Assembly: GCF_937926365.1 (NCBI RefSeq)
Contig: NZ_CALAOH010000063.1
Coordinates: forward strand, 1-24,797
Reading direction: 5' to 3'
DNA: 24,797 nucleotides
Source of the DNA: an uncultured Azohydromonas sp.
Lineage (GTDB): Bacteria; Pseudomonadota; Gammaproteobacteria; Burkholderiales; Burkholderiaceae_C
Part shown: one piece after another, positions 1 to 6,981 of the stretch
How positions within the stretch are numbered: position 1 is the stretch's first letter
Layout of the letters: each line of letters starts with the position of its first letter
Made by a program: the position numbers and the translations under genes
The notes under the pieces: generated by a model
What the model was told of the DNA's origin: nothing
What the model saw: only the letters and a program-made list of their open reading frames with translations
Databases searched by the model: none

Positions 1-722
1 GCGGGCACGCGCAGCACCGGCGCGCGCGGCAGGCCCTGGGCGGCGCGCAGCGCCTGCAGGTATTCCGTCAGCGACAGCGGCTGCGGCCCGACCAGGGGCA
101 CGCGGCGCGCGCTCCAGGCCGCGGCGGGGGCGCGCAGCAGCGCCACCAGCGCCGCCACGGCGTCATCCACGTGCACCGGCTGCAGCGCGCCGCTGCGCGG
201 CAGCGCCAGCAGCGGCAGGCTCGCCAGCCTCAGGAAGAAGCCGGCGCTGGGGCCGTCCTCGCCGAAGACCAGCGAGGGCTGGACGATGGTGGCGTCCAGT
301 GGCAGCGCCAGCAGCGCCTCGTCCGCGGCGTGCTTGCTGCGCTGGTAGGCGGTGGCGCCGGCCTGCACGCCCAGCGCCGAGATCTGGAGCACCCGCCGCA
401 CGCCGGCCTGGGCGCAGGCCTGGAACAGCGCCACGGGCGCACGGTGGTGCAGCGCCTCGAAGGTCTGGGGGCCGCTCTCGCGGAAGATGCCCACGGCGTT
501 GATCACCGCCTCCACGCCCTGCAGGTGCGGCAGCCAGTGCGCGGGCGTGAGGGCCTGGGCGAAGTCCAGCGCCAGCCAGCGCAGGCGCGGCGGCGGTGCG
601 TCGGGCGGGGCATGACGCGGGACATGGCGCGAAATGGCGACCACCTCGTGGCCGGCCGCCAGCAGGGCCTGGCACAGCCGGCGTCCGATGAAGCCGGTGG
701 CGCCGGTGAGCAGCACTTTCAT
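1..722 (-). CDS. NAD(P)-binding SDR/epimerase-like protein (3' end cut by the window)
   Basis: The minus-strand frame opens at ATG 722 and stays open to the window edge, giving about 240 residues without a stop. The N-terminus reads MKVLLTGATGFIGRRL, the GxxGxxG dinucleotide-binding loop of a Rossmann fold at residues 7-13. A YxxxK-like catalytic pair lies in AYQRSKHAADE near residue 140. This fits the extended/atypical short-chain dehydrogenase group (NAD-dependent epimerase, NmrA or NDUFA9-like), probably soluble. In Burkholderiales such proteins often carry a C-terminal DoxX-like membrane domain, but that part would lie outside the window. The gene is divergent from the small membrane protein at 822, with a dyad between them. 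The substrate is unknown. Confidence is high for the fold and low for a specific role. Confidence 0.85.
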   Translation of the reverse strand, partial: MKVLLTGATGFIGRRLCQALLAAGHEVVAISRHVPRHAPPDAPPPRLRWLALDFAQALTPAHWLPHLQGVEAVINAVGIFRESGPQTFEALHHRAPVALFQACAQAGVRRVLQISALGVQAGATAYQRSKHAADEALLALPLDATIVQPSLVFGEDGPSAGFFLRLASLPLLALPRSGALQPVHVDDAVAALVALLRAPAAAWSARRVPLVGPQPLSLTEYLQALRAAQGLPRAPVLRVP

Positions 723-758
723 CCGGTAGGCAGCAGGGAGAAGCCTGGGGAACGGCGC

Positions 759-786
759 TTGCCGAATCGGCGTGCCGGTTCGGCAA
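759..786. promoter_or_regulatory. 28-bp near-perfect dyad between divergent genes
   Basis: The arms TTGCCGAA (759-766) and TTCGGCAA (779-786) are perfect inverted repeats. Inside them CGGC (768-771) pairs with GCCG (774-777), leaving only a T/G mismatch and a 2-base centre. No T-run follows on either strand, so a terminator is unlikely. It sits between the start of the minus-strand epimerase-like gene (722) and the start of the plus-strand membrane protein (822). That position suits an operator serving both genes. The regulator is unknown. Confidence 0.45.
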
Positions 787-821
787 ACCGCATTCCTTTA
801 ATCACAGCAGAGGTGACTTCC

Positions 822-1325
822 ATGGGCCTGACCACCCGATTCCTCGTCAACACGGCGCAGCGCGCGCTCAAGGACGGCCTGCTGGCCGCGGCCCTGTCCG
901 GCACCTCGATGGCCGCGCGCAGCAAGGCCGACAGCGGCAGCGCCGTGGCGGGCGTGAACGCGCCGGCGCACTGGGTGCATGGCGAGGAGTCGATCCGGCG
1001 CGAGGATGTGTCGGCCAAGCACACGCTGGTGGGCGCAGCCGTGCACACCGCCTCGGCCATGCTGTGGGCCGGGCTGTACGAGGCGCTGCAGGCGCGGCGC
1101 GAGCGCCGCACCGTCGCCGGCGCGCTGGTGGACGCCGCCGGCGTGGCGGCGCTGGCGGCGGTGGTGGACCTGAAGCTGGTGCCCGAGCGGCTGACGCCCG
1201 GCTTCCAGCACCGCATGAGCCGGGAAAGCCTGTGGATGGTCTACGGCAGCTTCGCGCTGGGCCTGGCGCTGGGCGGGCTGCAGCGGCGCGAGGAGGCGCC
1301 CACGGTGCGGGACCTGCGCGAGTGA
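822..1325 (+). CDS. small conserved membrane protein, unknown function
   Basis: This encodes 167 residues. I chose ATG 822 because a ribosome-binding site, AGAGGTGA, sits just upstream (about 809-816). The longer open frame reaching back to 171 only mirrors the opposite-strand epimerase gene. I see three apolar stretches: residues about 67-89 (HTLVGAAVHTASAMLWAGLY), 97-120 and 136-153 (SLWMVYGSFALGLALGGL). There is also a weaker amphipathic N-terminus. The middle (50-66) is hydrophilic and charged. This suggests an inner-membrane protein with three helices. I do not recognise a named family. htpG follows in the same direction but has its own promoter, so co-transcription is not required. Confidence 0.7.
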   Translation: MGLTTRFLVNTAQRALKDGLLAAALSGTSMAARSKADSGSAVAGVNAPAHWVHGEESIRREDVSAKHTLVGAAVHTASAMLWAGLYEALQARRERRTVAGALVDAAGVAALAAVVDLKLVPERLTPGFQHRMSRESLWMVYGSFALGLALGGLQRREEAPTVRDLRE

Positions 1326-1374
1326 GTACGGCAGCCTTTGGCGCATGAAGTGAGCCTTTGATGCGCAGCCGGCC

Positions 1375-1403
1375 CTTGAAGCCGCGCAGGGGTGTCCCCA
1401 TCT
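1375..1403 (+). promoter_or_regulatory. candidate sigma-32 (RpoH) heat-shock promoter of htpG
   Basis: CTTGAAG at 1375-1381 and CCCCATCT at 1396-1403 are separated by 14 bases. This closely matches the RpoH consensus (CTTGAAA, 11-16 bases, CCCCATNT). Initiation would fall near 1410 and give a leader of about 38 nt. That leader contains a 5-bp hairpin, CCCGC/GCGGG at 1413-1417/1424-1428, and no good Shine-Dalgarno sequence before ATG 1448. htpG is a classical heat-shock gene, which supports the call. Confidence 0.75.
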
Positions 1404-1447
1404 GGGGCCCGCCCCGCGCTGGAGCGGGTTGACGACTTCACAACACC

Positions 1448-3319
1448 ATGCACAAACAGACGCTTTCGTTCCAGGCCGAGGTCAAGCAGATCCTGCACCT
1501 CGTCACGCACTCGCTGTATTCCAACAAGGAAATCTTCCTGCGCGAGCTGGTCTCCAACGCCTCCGACGCCTGCGACAAGCTGCGCTTCGAGGCGCTGAAC
1601 AACAACGGGTTGTACGAAGACCAGCCGAATCTGGAAGTGCGGGTGAGCTTCGACGCCGCGGCGCGCACCATCACCATCAGCGACAACGGCATCGGCATGA
1701 GCGCCGAGGAAGCCACCGCGCACCTGGGCACCATCGCCAAGAGCGGCACGCGCGAGTTCATGGCGCGGCTCGAAGGCGACCAGAAGAAGGACGCGGCGCT
1801 GATCGGCCAGTTCGGCGTGGGCTTCTACTCCGGCTTCATCGTGGCGGACCGCATCACGGTCGAGTCGCGCCGCGCGGGGCTGTCGGCCGAGGAGGGCGTG
1901 CGCTGGTCCAGCGAGGGCGCGGGCGAGTTCGAGGTCGAGACCATCACCAAGGCCAGGCGTGGCACGGACGTGACGCTGCACCTGCGCGAGGGCGAGGAGG
2001 AGTTCCTCTCGACCTGGCGGCTGAAGTCGATCATCGGCAAGTACTCCGACCACATCTCGCTGCCGATCCTGATGCGCAAGGAAGTCTGGGATGCCGAGAA
2101 GAAGGAGCAGGTCGTCACCGACGAGTGGGAGACGGTGAACAAGGCGGCGGCGCTGTGGACGCGCAGCAAGAGCGACGTGACGGACGCCGAGTACAAGGAG
2201 TTCTACAAGCAGCTCTCCTACGACAGCGAGCCGCCGCTGGCCTACACGCACAACCGTGTCGAGGGCCGCACCGAGTACACGCAGCTGCTCTACATCCCGT
2301 CCAAGGCCCCGTTCGACCTGTGGAACCGCGACAAGCGCGGCGGCGTGAAGCTCTACGTCAAGCGCGTGTTCATCATGGATGACGCCGAGGCGCTGATGCC
2401 GGTGTACCTGCGCTTCGTCAAGGGCGTGATCGACTCGGCCGACCTGCCGCTGAACGTCAGCCGCGAGCTGCTGCAGGAAAGCCGCGACGTGAAGGCCATC
2501 CGCGAGGGCTCGACCAAGCGCGTGCTGTCCATGCTGGAGGACCTGGCGGAGAACCAGGCCGAGCAGTACGCCAAGTTCTGGGAGCAGTTTGGCGCGGTGC
2601 TCAAGGAGGGCATTGGCGAGGACCACGCCAACCAGGAGCGCCTGGCCAAGCTGCTGCGCTTCGCCTCCACGCACGCGGACTCGGGCGTGAGCTTCACCGA
2701 CTACGTGTCGCGGATGAAGGAGGGCCAGGAGGCCATCTACTACATCACCGCCGAGACGCTGGCCGCCGCGAAGAGCAGCCCGCAGCTGGAGATCTTCCGC
2801 AAGAAGGGCCTGGAGGTGCTGCTGCTGTCCGACCGGGTGGACGAGTGGATGCTCTCGCACCTGTACGAGTTCGACGGCAAGCCGCTGCAGAGCGTGGCCA
2901 AGGGCGCGGTGGACCTGGGCAAGCTGCAGGACGAGGAAGAGAAGAAGCACGCCGAGGAGGCGGCGGAGGCCTTCAAGCCGGTGCTGGAGAAGCTCAAGGC
3001 CACGCTCAAGGACCGCGCCAAGGACGTGCGCGTGACGAGCCGCCTGGTGGAGTCGCCCGCGTGCATCGTGGTGGAAGAGGGCGACATGAGCGCGCACCTG
3101 GCGCGTCTGCTCAAGCAGGCCGGCCAGCAGGCGCCGAAGTCGCAGCCGATCCTGGAAGTCAACGCCGAGCACCCGCTGGTGAAGAAGCTCGAAAGCGACG
3201 AGGCGCGCTTCGACGACCTGGCGCACCTGCTGTTCGACCAGGCCTGGCTGGCCGAGGGCGGCCAGCTCGACGACCCCGCGACCTACGTGCAGCGCGTGAC
3301 GCGGCTGTTGAGCGCGTAA
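1448..3319 (+). CDS. htpG: molecular chaperone HtpG (Hsp90)
   Basis: This is a 623-residue cytosolic Hsp90 homologue, an ATP-driven dimeric chaperone that remodels non-native client proteins. The length matches E. coli HtpG (624). The GHKL/Bergerat ATP site is intact: ELVSNASDACDKLRF (33-47), DNGIGM (79-84), GTIAKSGTREF (94-104) and GQFGVGFYS (120-128). The middle domain follows (LPLNVSRELLQ near 330), then the C-terminal dimerisation region ending with VQRVTRLLSA. ATG 1448 aligns with the family start (MHKQTLSFQAEV). No strong ribosome-binding site precedes it; the leader carries a small GC hairpin. Expression is probably heat-inducible through the sigma-32-like promoter at 1375-1403. A hairpin terminator at 3380-3416 ends the unit. 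Confidence 0.98.
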   Translation: MHKQTLSFQAEVKQILHLVTHSLYSNKEIFLRELVSNASDACDKLRFEALNNNGLYEDQPNLEVRVSFDAAARTITISDNGIGMSAEEATAHLGTIAKSGTREFMARLEGDQKKDAALIGQFGVGFYSGFIVADRITVESRRAGLSAEEGVRWSSEGAGEFEVETITKARRGTDVTLHLREGEEEFLSTWRLKSIIGKYSDHISLPILMRKEVWDAEKKEQVVTDEWETVNKAAALWTRSKSDVTDAEYKEFYKQLSYDSEPPLAYTHNRVEGRTEYTQLLYIPSKAPFDLWNRDKRGGVKLYVKRVFIMDDAEALMPVYLRFVKGVIDSADLPLNVSRELLQESRDVKAIREGSTKRVLSMLEDLAENQAEQYAKFWEQFGAVLKEGIGEDHANQERLAKLLRFASTHADSGVSFTDYVSRMKEGQEAIYYITAETLAAAKSSPQLEIFRKKGLEVLLLSDRVDEWMLSHLYEFDGKPLQSVAKGAVDLGKLQDEEEKKHAEEAAEAFKPVLEKLKATLKDRAKDVRVTSRLVESPACIVVEEGDMSAHLARLLKQAGQQAPKSQPILEVNAEHPLVKKLESDEARFDDLAHLLFDQAWLAEGGQLDDPATYVQRVTRLLSA

Positions 3320-3352
3320 GCATCAGGCGCTGCCGCCGGCGCAAATGCCATC

Positions 3353-3372
3353 ATGCCCGCGAAGGCGGGCAT
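3353..3372. repeat. REP-like palindrome
   Basis: ATGCCCGC (3353-3360) and GCGGGCAT (3365-3372) form an 8-bp stem around GAAG, followed by CCA. This sequence type is a familiar dispersed intergenic palindrome in betaproteobacterial and other GC-rich genomes. Only one copy is in this window. It lies just after htpG and before the transcription terminator. Confidence 0.6.
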
Positions 3373-3379
3373 CCACGAA

Positions 3380-3416
3380 CCACGCGGTGCCGCCCGGACC
3401 GCGTGGCTTTTCGTTT
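3380..3416 (+). terminator. rho-independent terminator after htpG
   Basis: CCACGCGGT (3380-3388) pairs with ACCGCGTGG (3398-3406), a 9-bp stem with a 9-base loop. It is followed by a T-rich tail, CTTTTCGTTT (3407-3416). It serves htpG. On the other strand the stem begins about 10 bases after the srkA stop codon, so it may also help end that convergent transcript. Confidence 0.85.
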
Positions 3417-4438
3417 CAGTACAGCTCCAGCGGCGGTTCCGCCATCGCCGCGAGCTGTTCGCGCAGCTGCGAGGTCTGCTGCGACCAGTAGGCAGCGGTG
3501 CCGAAGAAGGGGAAGGCCGCGGGAAAGGCGGGGTCGCTCCAGCGCTCGGCCAGCCAGGCGCTGTGGTGGATCATGCGCAGGGTGCGCAGCGGCTCGATCA
3601 GCGCCAGCTCGCGCATGTCGAAGGGCATGAACAGGCGGTAGCCCTGCAGGATCTGCCCCAGTTGTGCCGCCATGGCCGGGGGCTCGCCCGAGAGCAGCAT
3701 CCACAGGTCCTGCACCGCGGGGCCGGTGCAGGCGTCGTCCAGGTCCACCACGTGTGGGCCCTCGTCGCGCCATAGGATGTTGCCGGGATGGCAGTCGCCG
3801 TGCAGGCGCAGTCGGCGCACGGCGCTGGCGCCTTCGAACACCTCGCGCACCGCTGCCAACGCCGCGTCGCAGGTGCTGCGCCAGGCCGGAAGTTGATCGG
3901 GCGGAATGAAGTCGCCGTCGAGCAGCCGCTGCCGCGCAGCTTCGCCGAAGGTCGCCACGTCCAGCGTGCGGCGATGCTTGAAGGTTGCCTGCGCACCCAC
4001 GGCGTGCAGCCGGCCCAGGAAGCGGCCCAGCCACTGCAGCACCATCGGGTCTTCCAAATCGGGCGCGCGGCCGGCGCGGCGCGGGCTCACCGAGAAGCGG
4101 AAGGGCTCCCCGTCGAAGTGGATGGTGGCCAGGGTGGGCGGCTCGCCGTGCAGCGTCAGGGGGTGGTCGTTGCGGGGCTGCAGCGGCAGCGGCGCCACCA
4201 CCGGCACGTCGGCCGCGGCCAGGTCCAGCGCCAAGGCGTGCTCTTCCAGGATCTGCGCGTCGCTCCAGCGCTCGGGGCGGTAGAACTTGGCGACCACCAC
4301 CGCGCCGTCCTCCAGGAAGACCTGGAACACGCGGTTCTCGTAGGAGTTGAGCTGCAGCAGCCGGCCGTCGGGATCGAAGCCCGCGGCGGCCAGGGCATCG
4401 AGGACGGATTCGGGGCGCAGTGCGGCGTAATGAGGCAT
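3416..4438 (-). CDS. srkA: stress response kinase A (SrkA/YihE/RdoA-like)
   Basis: This is a 340-residue cytosolic protein kinase of the phosphotransferase (APH/choline-kinase) superfold. In E. coli, SrkA is a serine/threonine kinase that protects against envelope and oxidative stress-induced death. Visible marks are LNSYENRVFQV (30-40), the ATP-binding lysine in VVVAKFYRPERW (K51), acidic residues in ILEEHAL (63-69), the catalytic loop HGDCHPGNILW (213-223) and the metal-binding VDLDDA (231-236). No signal peptide is seen. The gene is convergent with htpG and shares the hairpin region at 3380-3406. It lies 65 nt downstream of the GNAT gene on the same strand and could be co-transcribed with it, although a GC hairpin sits in the gap (about 4455-4484). 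Confidence 0.9.
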   Translation of the reverse strand: MPHYAALRPESVLDALAAAGFDPDGRLLQLNSYENRVFQVFLEDGAVVVAKFYRPERWSDAQILEEHALALDLAAADVPVVAPLPLQPRNDHPLTLHGEPPTLATIHFDGEPFRFSVSPRRAGRAPDLEDPMVLQWLGRFLGRLHAVGAQATFKHRRTLDVATFGEAARQRLLDGDFIPPDQLPAWRSTCDAALAAVREVFEGASAVRRLRLHGDCHPGNILWRDEGPHVVDLDDACTGPAVQDLWMLLSGEPPAMAAQLGQILQGYRLFMPFDMRELALIEPLRTLRMIHHSAWLAERWSDPAFPAAFPFFGTAAYWSQQTSQLREQLAAMAEPPLELY

Positions 4439-4503
4439 GCGCCGATGCTAGCCCGGCCCCTGCGGCGTGCCGCGCGGCAGGGCCAAACGCTGTTTGATGC
4501 GGC

Positions 4504-5157
4504 TCAGTTGGCCGTGCGCGGCAGCATCATTCGCCACCACTGCCGCAGGCGCAGCGCCTGGAGCTTGAGCTGGTAATCGAACTCGCCGGCCTGCTGCGCC
4601 ACCAGGGCGTCCATGCGCGAGCTCGCGTCCTCGGGCGGCAGGCGCAGCAGGGCTTGCGCCTCGCCGCCGTCGCGCTCGATGCTGGCACCGGCCTTGCGCG
4701 CGATGCGCAGCATGGGCGTGTTCTCGCTCAGGGCGTGAATGACCATCATCTCCGCGCCCCAGTTGCGCGCGTGCAGCACGGCGCGCTCGAACAGCCTGCT
4801 GCCCCAGCCACGGCCCCGAGCGCGCAGCAGCACCGAGACGCCGAACTCGGCCATCGGCGCGGCACCGTTGGCGCCCTCGATGCGCGCCAAGTGCGCCACG
4901 GCCACCAGCTCCAGCGCCTCGTCGAAGATGCCCACCACTTCGTCCCGGCCGAAGTCGATGCCGTTCACATAGCGGCATACCTGCTCGTCGGAGGCCTTGT
5001 AGCCGAAGCGCAGGTAGCGGTCGCTTTCGGTCAGCGCCAGCAGGTGCGCCAGGATCAGCGGGCGGTGGCGTACGGCCAGCGAGCGGATCGGCACCCAAGC
5101 CGACGGCGAGGTGGGCGTGGCAGGACGGCGGATCGGCGTGAGCAGGCTGGCAGACAT
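4504..5157 (-). CDS. GNAT-family N-acetyltransferase
   Basis: This encodes 217 residues with an acetyl-CoA-binding GNAT core. The pyrophosphate-binding loop reads ARGRGWGSRLFERAV (113-127), the Q/RxxGxG/A motif. It is preceded by the beta-4 strand EFGVSVLL and followed by NTPMLRIARKAGA, the usual late helix/strand. The first 25 residues are low in complexity, and the C-terminus (about 185-217) is basic and amphipathic. The acceptor substrate cannot be told from sequence; amino-group acetylation of a small molecule or protein is the family rule. The gene is divergent from the rplM operon. A perfect 14-bp palindrome (5195-5208) lies 38 bp upstream of its start and could be its operator. Confidence 0.85.
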   Translation of the reverse strand: MSASLLTPIRRPATPTSPSAWVPIRSLAVRHRPLILAHLLALTESDRYLRFGYKASDEQVCRYVNGIDFGRDEVVGIFDEALELVAVAHLARIEGANGAAPMAEFGVSVLLRARGRGWGSRLFERAVLHARNWGAEMMVIHALSENTPMLRIARKAGASIERDGGEAQALLRLPPEDASSRMDALVAQQAGEFDYQLKLQALRLRQWWRMMLPRTAN

Positions 5158-5458
5158 GCGATGACTCGGGGTTTTCCCGGATGTTATCTCATGCCAGGGT
5201 TAACCCTGAGCTCGCTTCAAGCGCGGCAAGCATTCCGTGAAGTTTGCACGCTAGGCGCGCAAGCCCGTTCCGGGCTACAATATTCGGCTTTCCTGTCAAC
5301 GGCGGGGAAGTTGTGCCTGTTCCAGCGTTCTATCGAATGCCTGGGGCATGAGCCCAGAGGCGGCGGGTTTTCCTGCTGCACCGGGGCCGAGCGCAGCGCA
5401 AGCAGCCGTAGCCGGGTCGTCCGCTTCATTGGGCGGCCCACAACCGAAAGATCCCCTC
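5158..5458. promoter_or_regulatory. divergent intergenic region and rplM leader
   Basis: This 301-base stretch has no gene. It holds the upstream region of the GNAT gene, including a palindrome CAGGGTTAACCCTG at 5195-5208. A sigma-70-type -10 box TACAAT at 5276-5281 (within GGGCTACAATATTCGG) serves the ribosomal protein operon. The matching -35 is weak; the best-spaced hexamer is near 5252-5257. Initiation near 5288 would give a leader of about 170 nt. That leader contains a hairpin CTGGG/CCCAG (5341-5345/5353-5357). In E. coli the rplM-rpsI operon is autorepressed by L13 through its leader, so the long leader is compatible with a similar control. The E. coli structure was not compared base by base. 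Confidence 0.55.
5276..5281 (+). promoter_or_regulatory. -10 element of the rplM-rpsI promoter
   Basis: TACAAT matches the sigma-70 -10 consensus in five of six bases and lies in an AT-richer island of a GC-rich region. No convincing -35 hexamer stands 16-18 bases upstream. Direction and position fit the highly expressed rplM operon downstream. Confidence 0.6.
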
Positions 5459-5887
5459 ATGAAGACCTTCAGCGCCAAGCCGGCCGAAGTCGTGCACGAG
5501 TGGTTTGTGATTGACGCCACCGACAAGGTGCTCGGACGTGTCGCCAGCGAAGTGGCACTCCGTCTGCGCGGCAAGCACAAGGCCATCTACACGCCCCACG
5601 TGGACACCGGTGACTTCATCGTCGTCGTCAACGTCGACAAGCTGCGCGTGACCGGCAACAAGGCCAACGACAAGGTGTACTACCGTCACTCGGGCTTCCC
5701 GGGCGGCATCTACGCCACGAAGTTCAAGGACATGCAAGCCAAGCATCCGGGCCGTGCCCTGGAAAAGGCCGTCAAGGGCATGCTGCCCAAGGGCCCGCTG
5801 GGTTACGCGATGGTCAAGAAGCTGAAGGTGTACGCCGGTGCCACGCACCCGCACACCGCCCAGCAACCCAAGGTCCTCGAGATCTAA
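5459..5887 (+). CDS. rplM: 50S ribosomal protein L13
   Basis: This encodes 142 residues, the same length as E. coli L13, and aligns with it from end to end: MKTFSAKPAEV at the start, RLRGKHKAIYTPHVDTGD near residues 40-57, then GMLPKGPLGYAM and the C-terminal AQQPKVLEI. L13 binds 23S rRNA early in 50S assembly. The start is ATG 5459. An in-frame ATG at 5348 would add 37 residues with no counterpart in the family, so I reject it. rpsI follows 9 nt downstream in the standard rplM-rpsI operon. In E. coli L13 also represses its own operon. Codon use is typical of highly expressed genes here (AAG, GGC/GGT, GTC). Confidence 0.98.
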   Translation: MKTFSAKPAEVVHEWFVIDATDKVLGRVASEVALRLRGKHKAIYTPHVDTGDFIVVVNVDKLRVTGNKANDKVYYRHSGFPGGIYATKFKDMQAKHPGRALEKAVKGMLPKGPLGYAMVKKLKVYAGATHPHTAQQPKVLEI

Positions 5888-5896
5888 GGAGCGGTG

Positions 5897-6289
5897 ATGA
5901 TCGGAGAATGGAACTACGGCACCGGCCGCCGCAAATCGTCGGTGGCGCGCGTGTTCATCAAGCGCGGCACGGGCCAGATCTTGGTCAACGGCAAGCCGGT
6001 CGACCAGTATTTCGGCCGTCAAACCTCGATCATGATCGTCAAGCAGCCCCTGGTGCTGACGAACAACGGCGAGGCTTTTGACATCAAGGTCAACGTCGAA
6101 GGCGGTGGCGAGTCCGGTCAGGCCGGCGCCGTGCGCCACGGCATCACCCGCGCCCTGATCGACTACGACGCGACGCTCAAGCCCGAGCTGAGCCGCGCCG
6201 GCTTCGTTACCCGCGATGCGCGTGAAGTCGAGCGTAAGAAGGTCGGTCTGCACGGCGCCCGTCGCCGCAAGCAGTTCAGCAAGCGCTGA
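5897..6289 (+). CDS. rpsI: 30S ribosomal protein S9
   Basis: This encodes 130 residues, the same length as E. coli S9. It has the diagnostic opening YGTGRRKSSVARVF, the central GGGESGQAGAVRHGITRAL, and the C-terminal RRRKQFSKR tail that reaches the ribosomal P site and contacts tRNA. I prefer ATG 5897 over the adjacent in-frame GTG 5894. The Shine-Dalgarno AAGGA (5886-5890) lies 6 bases before the ATG and overlaps the end of rplM. A strong terminator follows at 6368-6404, closing the two-gene operon. Confidence 0.98.
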   Translation: MIGEWNYGTGRRKSSVARVFIKRGTGQILVNGKPVDQYFGRQTSIMIVKQPLVLTNNGEAFDIKVNVEGGGESGQAGAVRHGITRALIDYDATLKPELSRAGFVTRDAREVERKKVGLHGARRRKQFSKR

Positions 6290-6367
6290 TCGATCTTGCG
6301 CTGCCGCGACGCCCTCCCGGGTGCCGCGGCGCGCCAGGGTGGCGTGCCCTGCGCTCCACGCCCCGCG

Positions 6368-6404
6368 AAGGCCGCTTTTCACCGAGCGGCCTTTCGCTTT
6401 TTGT
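6368..6404 (+). terminator. rho-independent terminator of rplM-rpsI
   Basis: AAGGCCGCT (6368-6376) pairs perfectly with AGCGGCCTT (6385-6393) around an 8-base loop. The tail TCGCTTTTTGT follows. It lies about 80 bases after the rpsI stop and separates that operon from erpA. Confidence 0.9.
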
Positions 6405-6520
6405 GTGGCGGAATTGGCCTTTTGCCCAAAGGTTCTATCCCTGCCACCGCACCGGTACCCGAGAAGATTCATGGACAATTCCGGTGCTTCGCGTTTTCTA
6501 GATTCCCAGGAGAGCACCGC

Positions 6521-6898
6521 ATGAGCGCAGTCGCCGAACAAAGCACCGATCTCACCACCGACGGCATGCCCGCGCCGATCGTCTTCACCGACAGCGCTGC
6601 GGCGAAGGTGGCCGATCTGGTGGCCGAGGAAGGCAACCCGGAGCTGAAGCTGCGCGTGTTCGTGCAGGGTGGTGGCTGCTCGGGCTTCCAGTACGGCTTC
6701 ACCTTCGATGAGATCGTCAACGAGGACGACACCCAGATGCAGAAGAACGGCGTCACGCTGCTGATCGACGCCATGAGCCTGCAGTACCTGATGGGTGCCG
6801 AGATCGACTACAAGGAAGATCTGCAGGGCGCGCAGTTCGTCATCAAGAACCCCAACGCCACCACCACCTGCGGCTGCGGCTCCAGCTTCTCGGTCTGA
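6521..6898 (+). CDS. erpA: iron-sulfur cluster insertion protein ErpA
   Basis: This is a 125-residue A-type carrier that passes Fe-S clusters to apo-enzymes, including isoprenoid-pathway and respiratory proteins. The three cluster-binding cysteines are present: C53 in GGGCSGFQYGF, and C117 and C119 in TTCGCGSSFSV at the C-terminus, which is the A-type signature. The first 17 residues are a family-typical variable tail. The start is ATG 6521 with CAGGAG upstream (about 6508-6513). The longer open frame from 6296 has no support. Placement directly after rplM-rpsI and before anmK on the opposite strand is common in betaproteobacteria. In E. coli erpA is under IscR; I could not identify an IscR box here. 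Confidence 0.95.
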   Translation: MSAVAEQSTDLTTDGMPAPIVFTDSAAAKVADLVAEEGNPELKLRVFVQGGGCSGFQYGFTFDEIVNEDDTQMQKNGVTLLIDAMSLQYLMGAEIDYKEDLQGAQFVIKNPNATTTCGCGSSFSV

Positions 6899-6922
6899 GC
6901 CGCGCACTCTTACGCATATGAC

Positions 6923-6948
6923 AAAGCCGCCCTCGGGCGGCTTTTTCG
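6923..6948. terminator. bidirectional terminator between erpA and anmK
   Basis: AAAGCCGCC (6923-6931) pairs with GGCGGCTTT (6936-6944) around CTCG, followed on the plus strand by more T residues (to 6946). It lies 25 bases after the erpA stop. On the minus strand it lies 34 bases past the anmK stop with a shorter T-run, so it probably ends both convergent transcripts. Confidence 0.85.
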
Positions 6949-6981
6949 TTGCCGGCGCGACGTGTTGCGCGCGCCGGGATT

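Noticed and set aside
171..821. Long upstream extension of the small membrane protein frame
   Set aside because: It mirrors the opposite-strand epimerase-like gene; the ribosome-binding site and composition change place the start at 822.
1241..3226. 661-codon open frame antisense to htpG
   Set aside because: It is a shadow frame produced by the high GC third-position bias of htpG; the translation is low-complexity (His/Arg/Leu-rich) with no family features.
4455..4484. Terminator between the GNAT gene and srkA
   Set aside because: A GC hairpin (GGCCC...GCAGGGCC with a bulge) is present, but there is no T-run, so I do not call a terminator.
5348..5458. N-terminal extension of rplM from an upstream in-frame ATG
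   Set aside because: L13 proteins start at MKTF; the 37 extra residues have no counterpart, there is no ribosome-binding site, and a leader hairpin covers that ATG.
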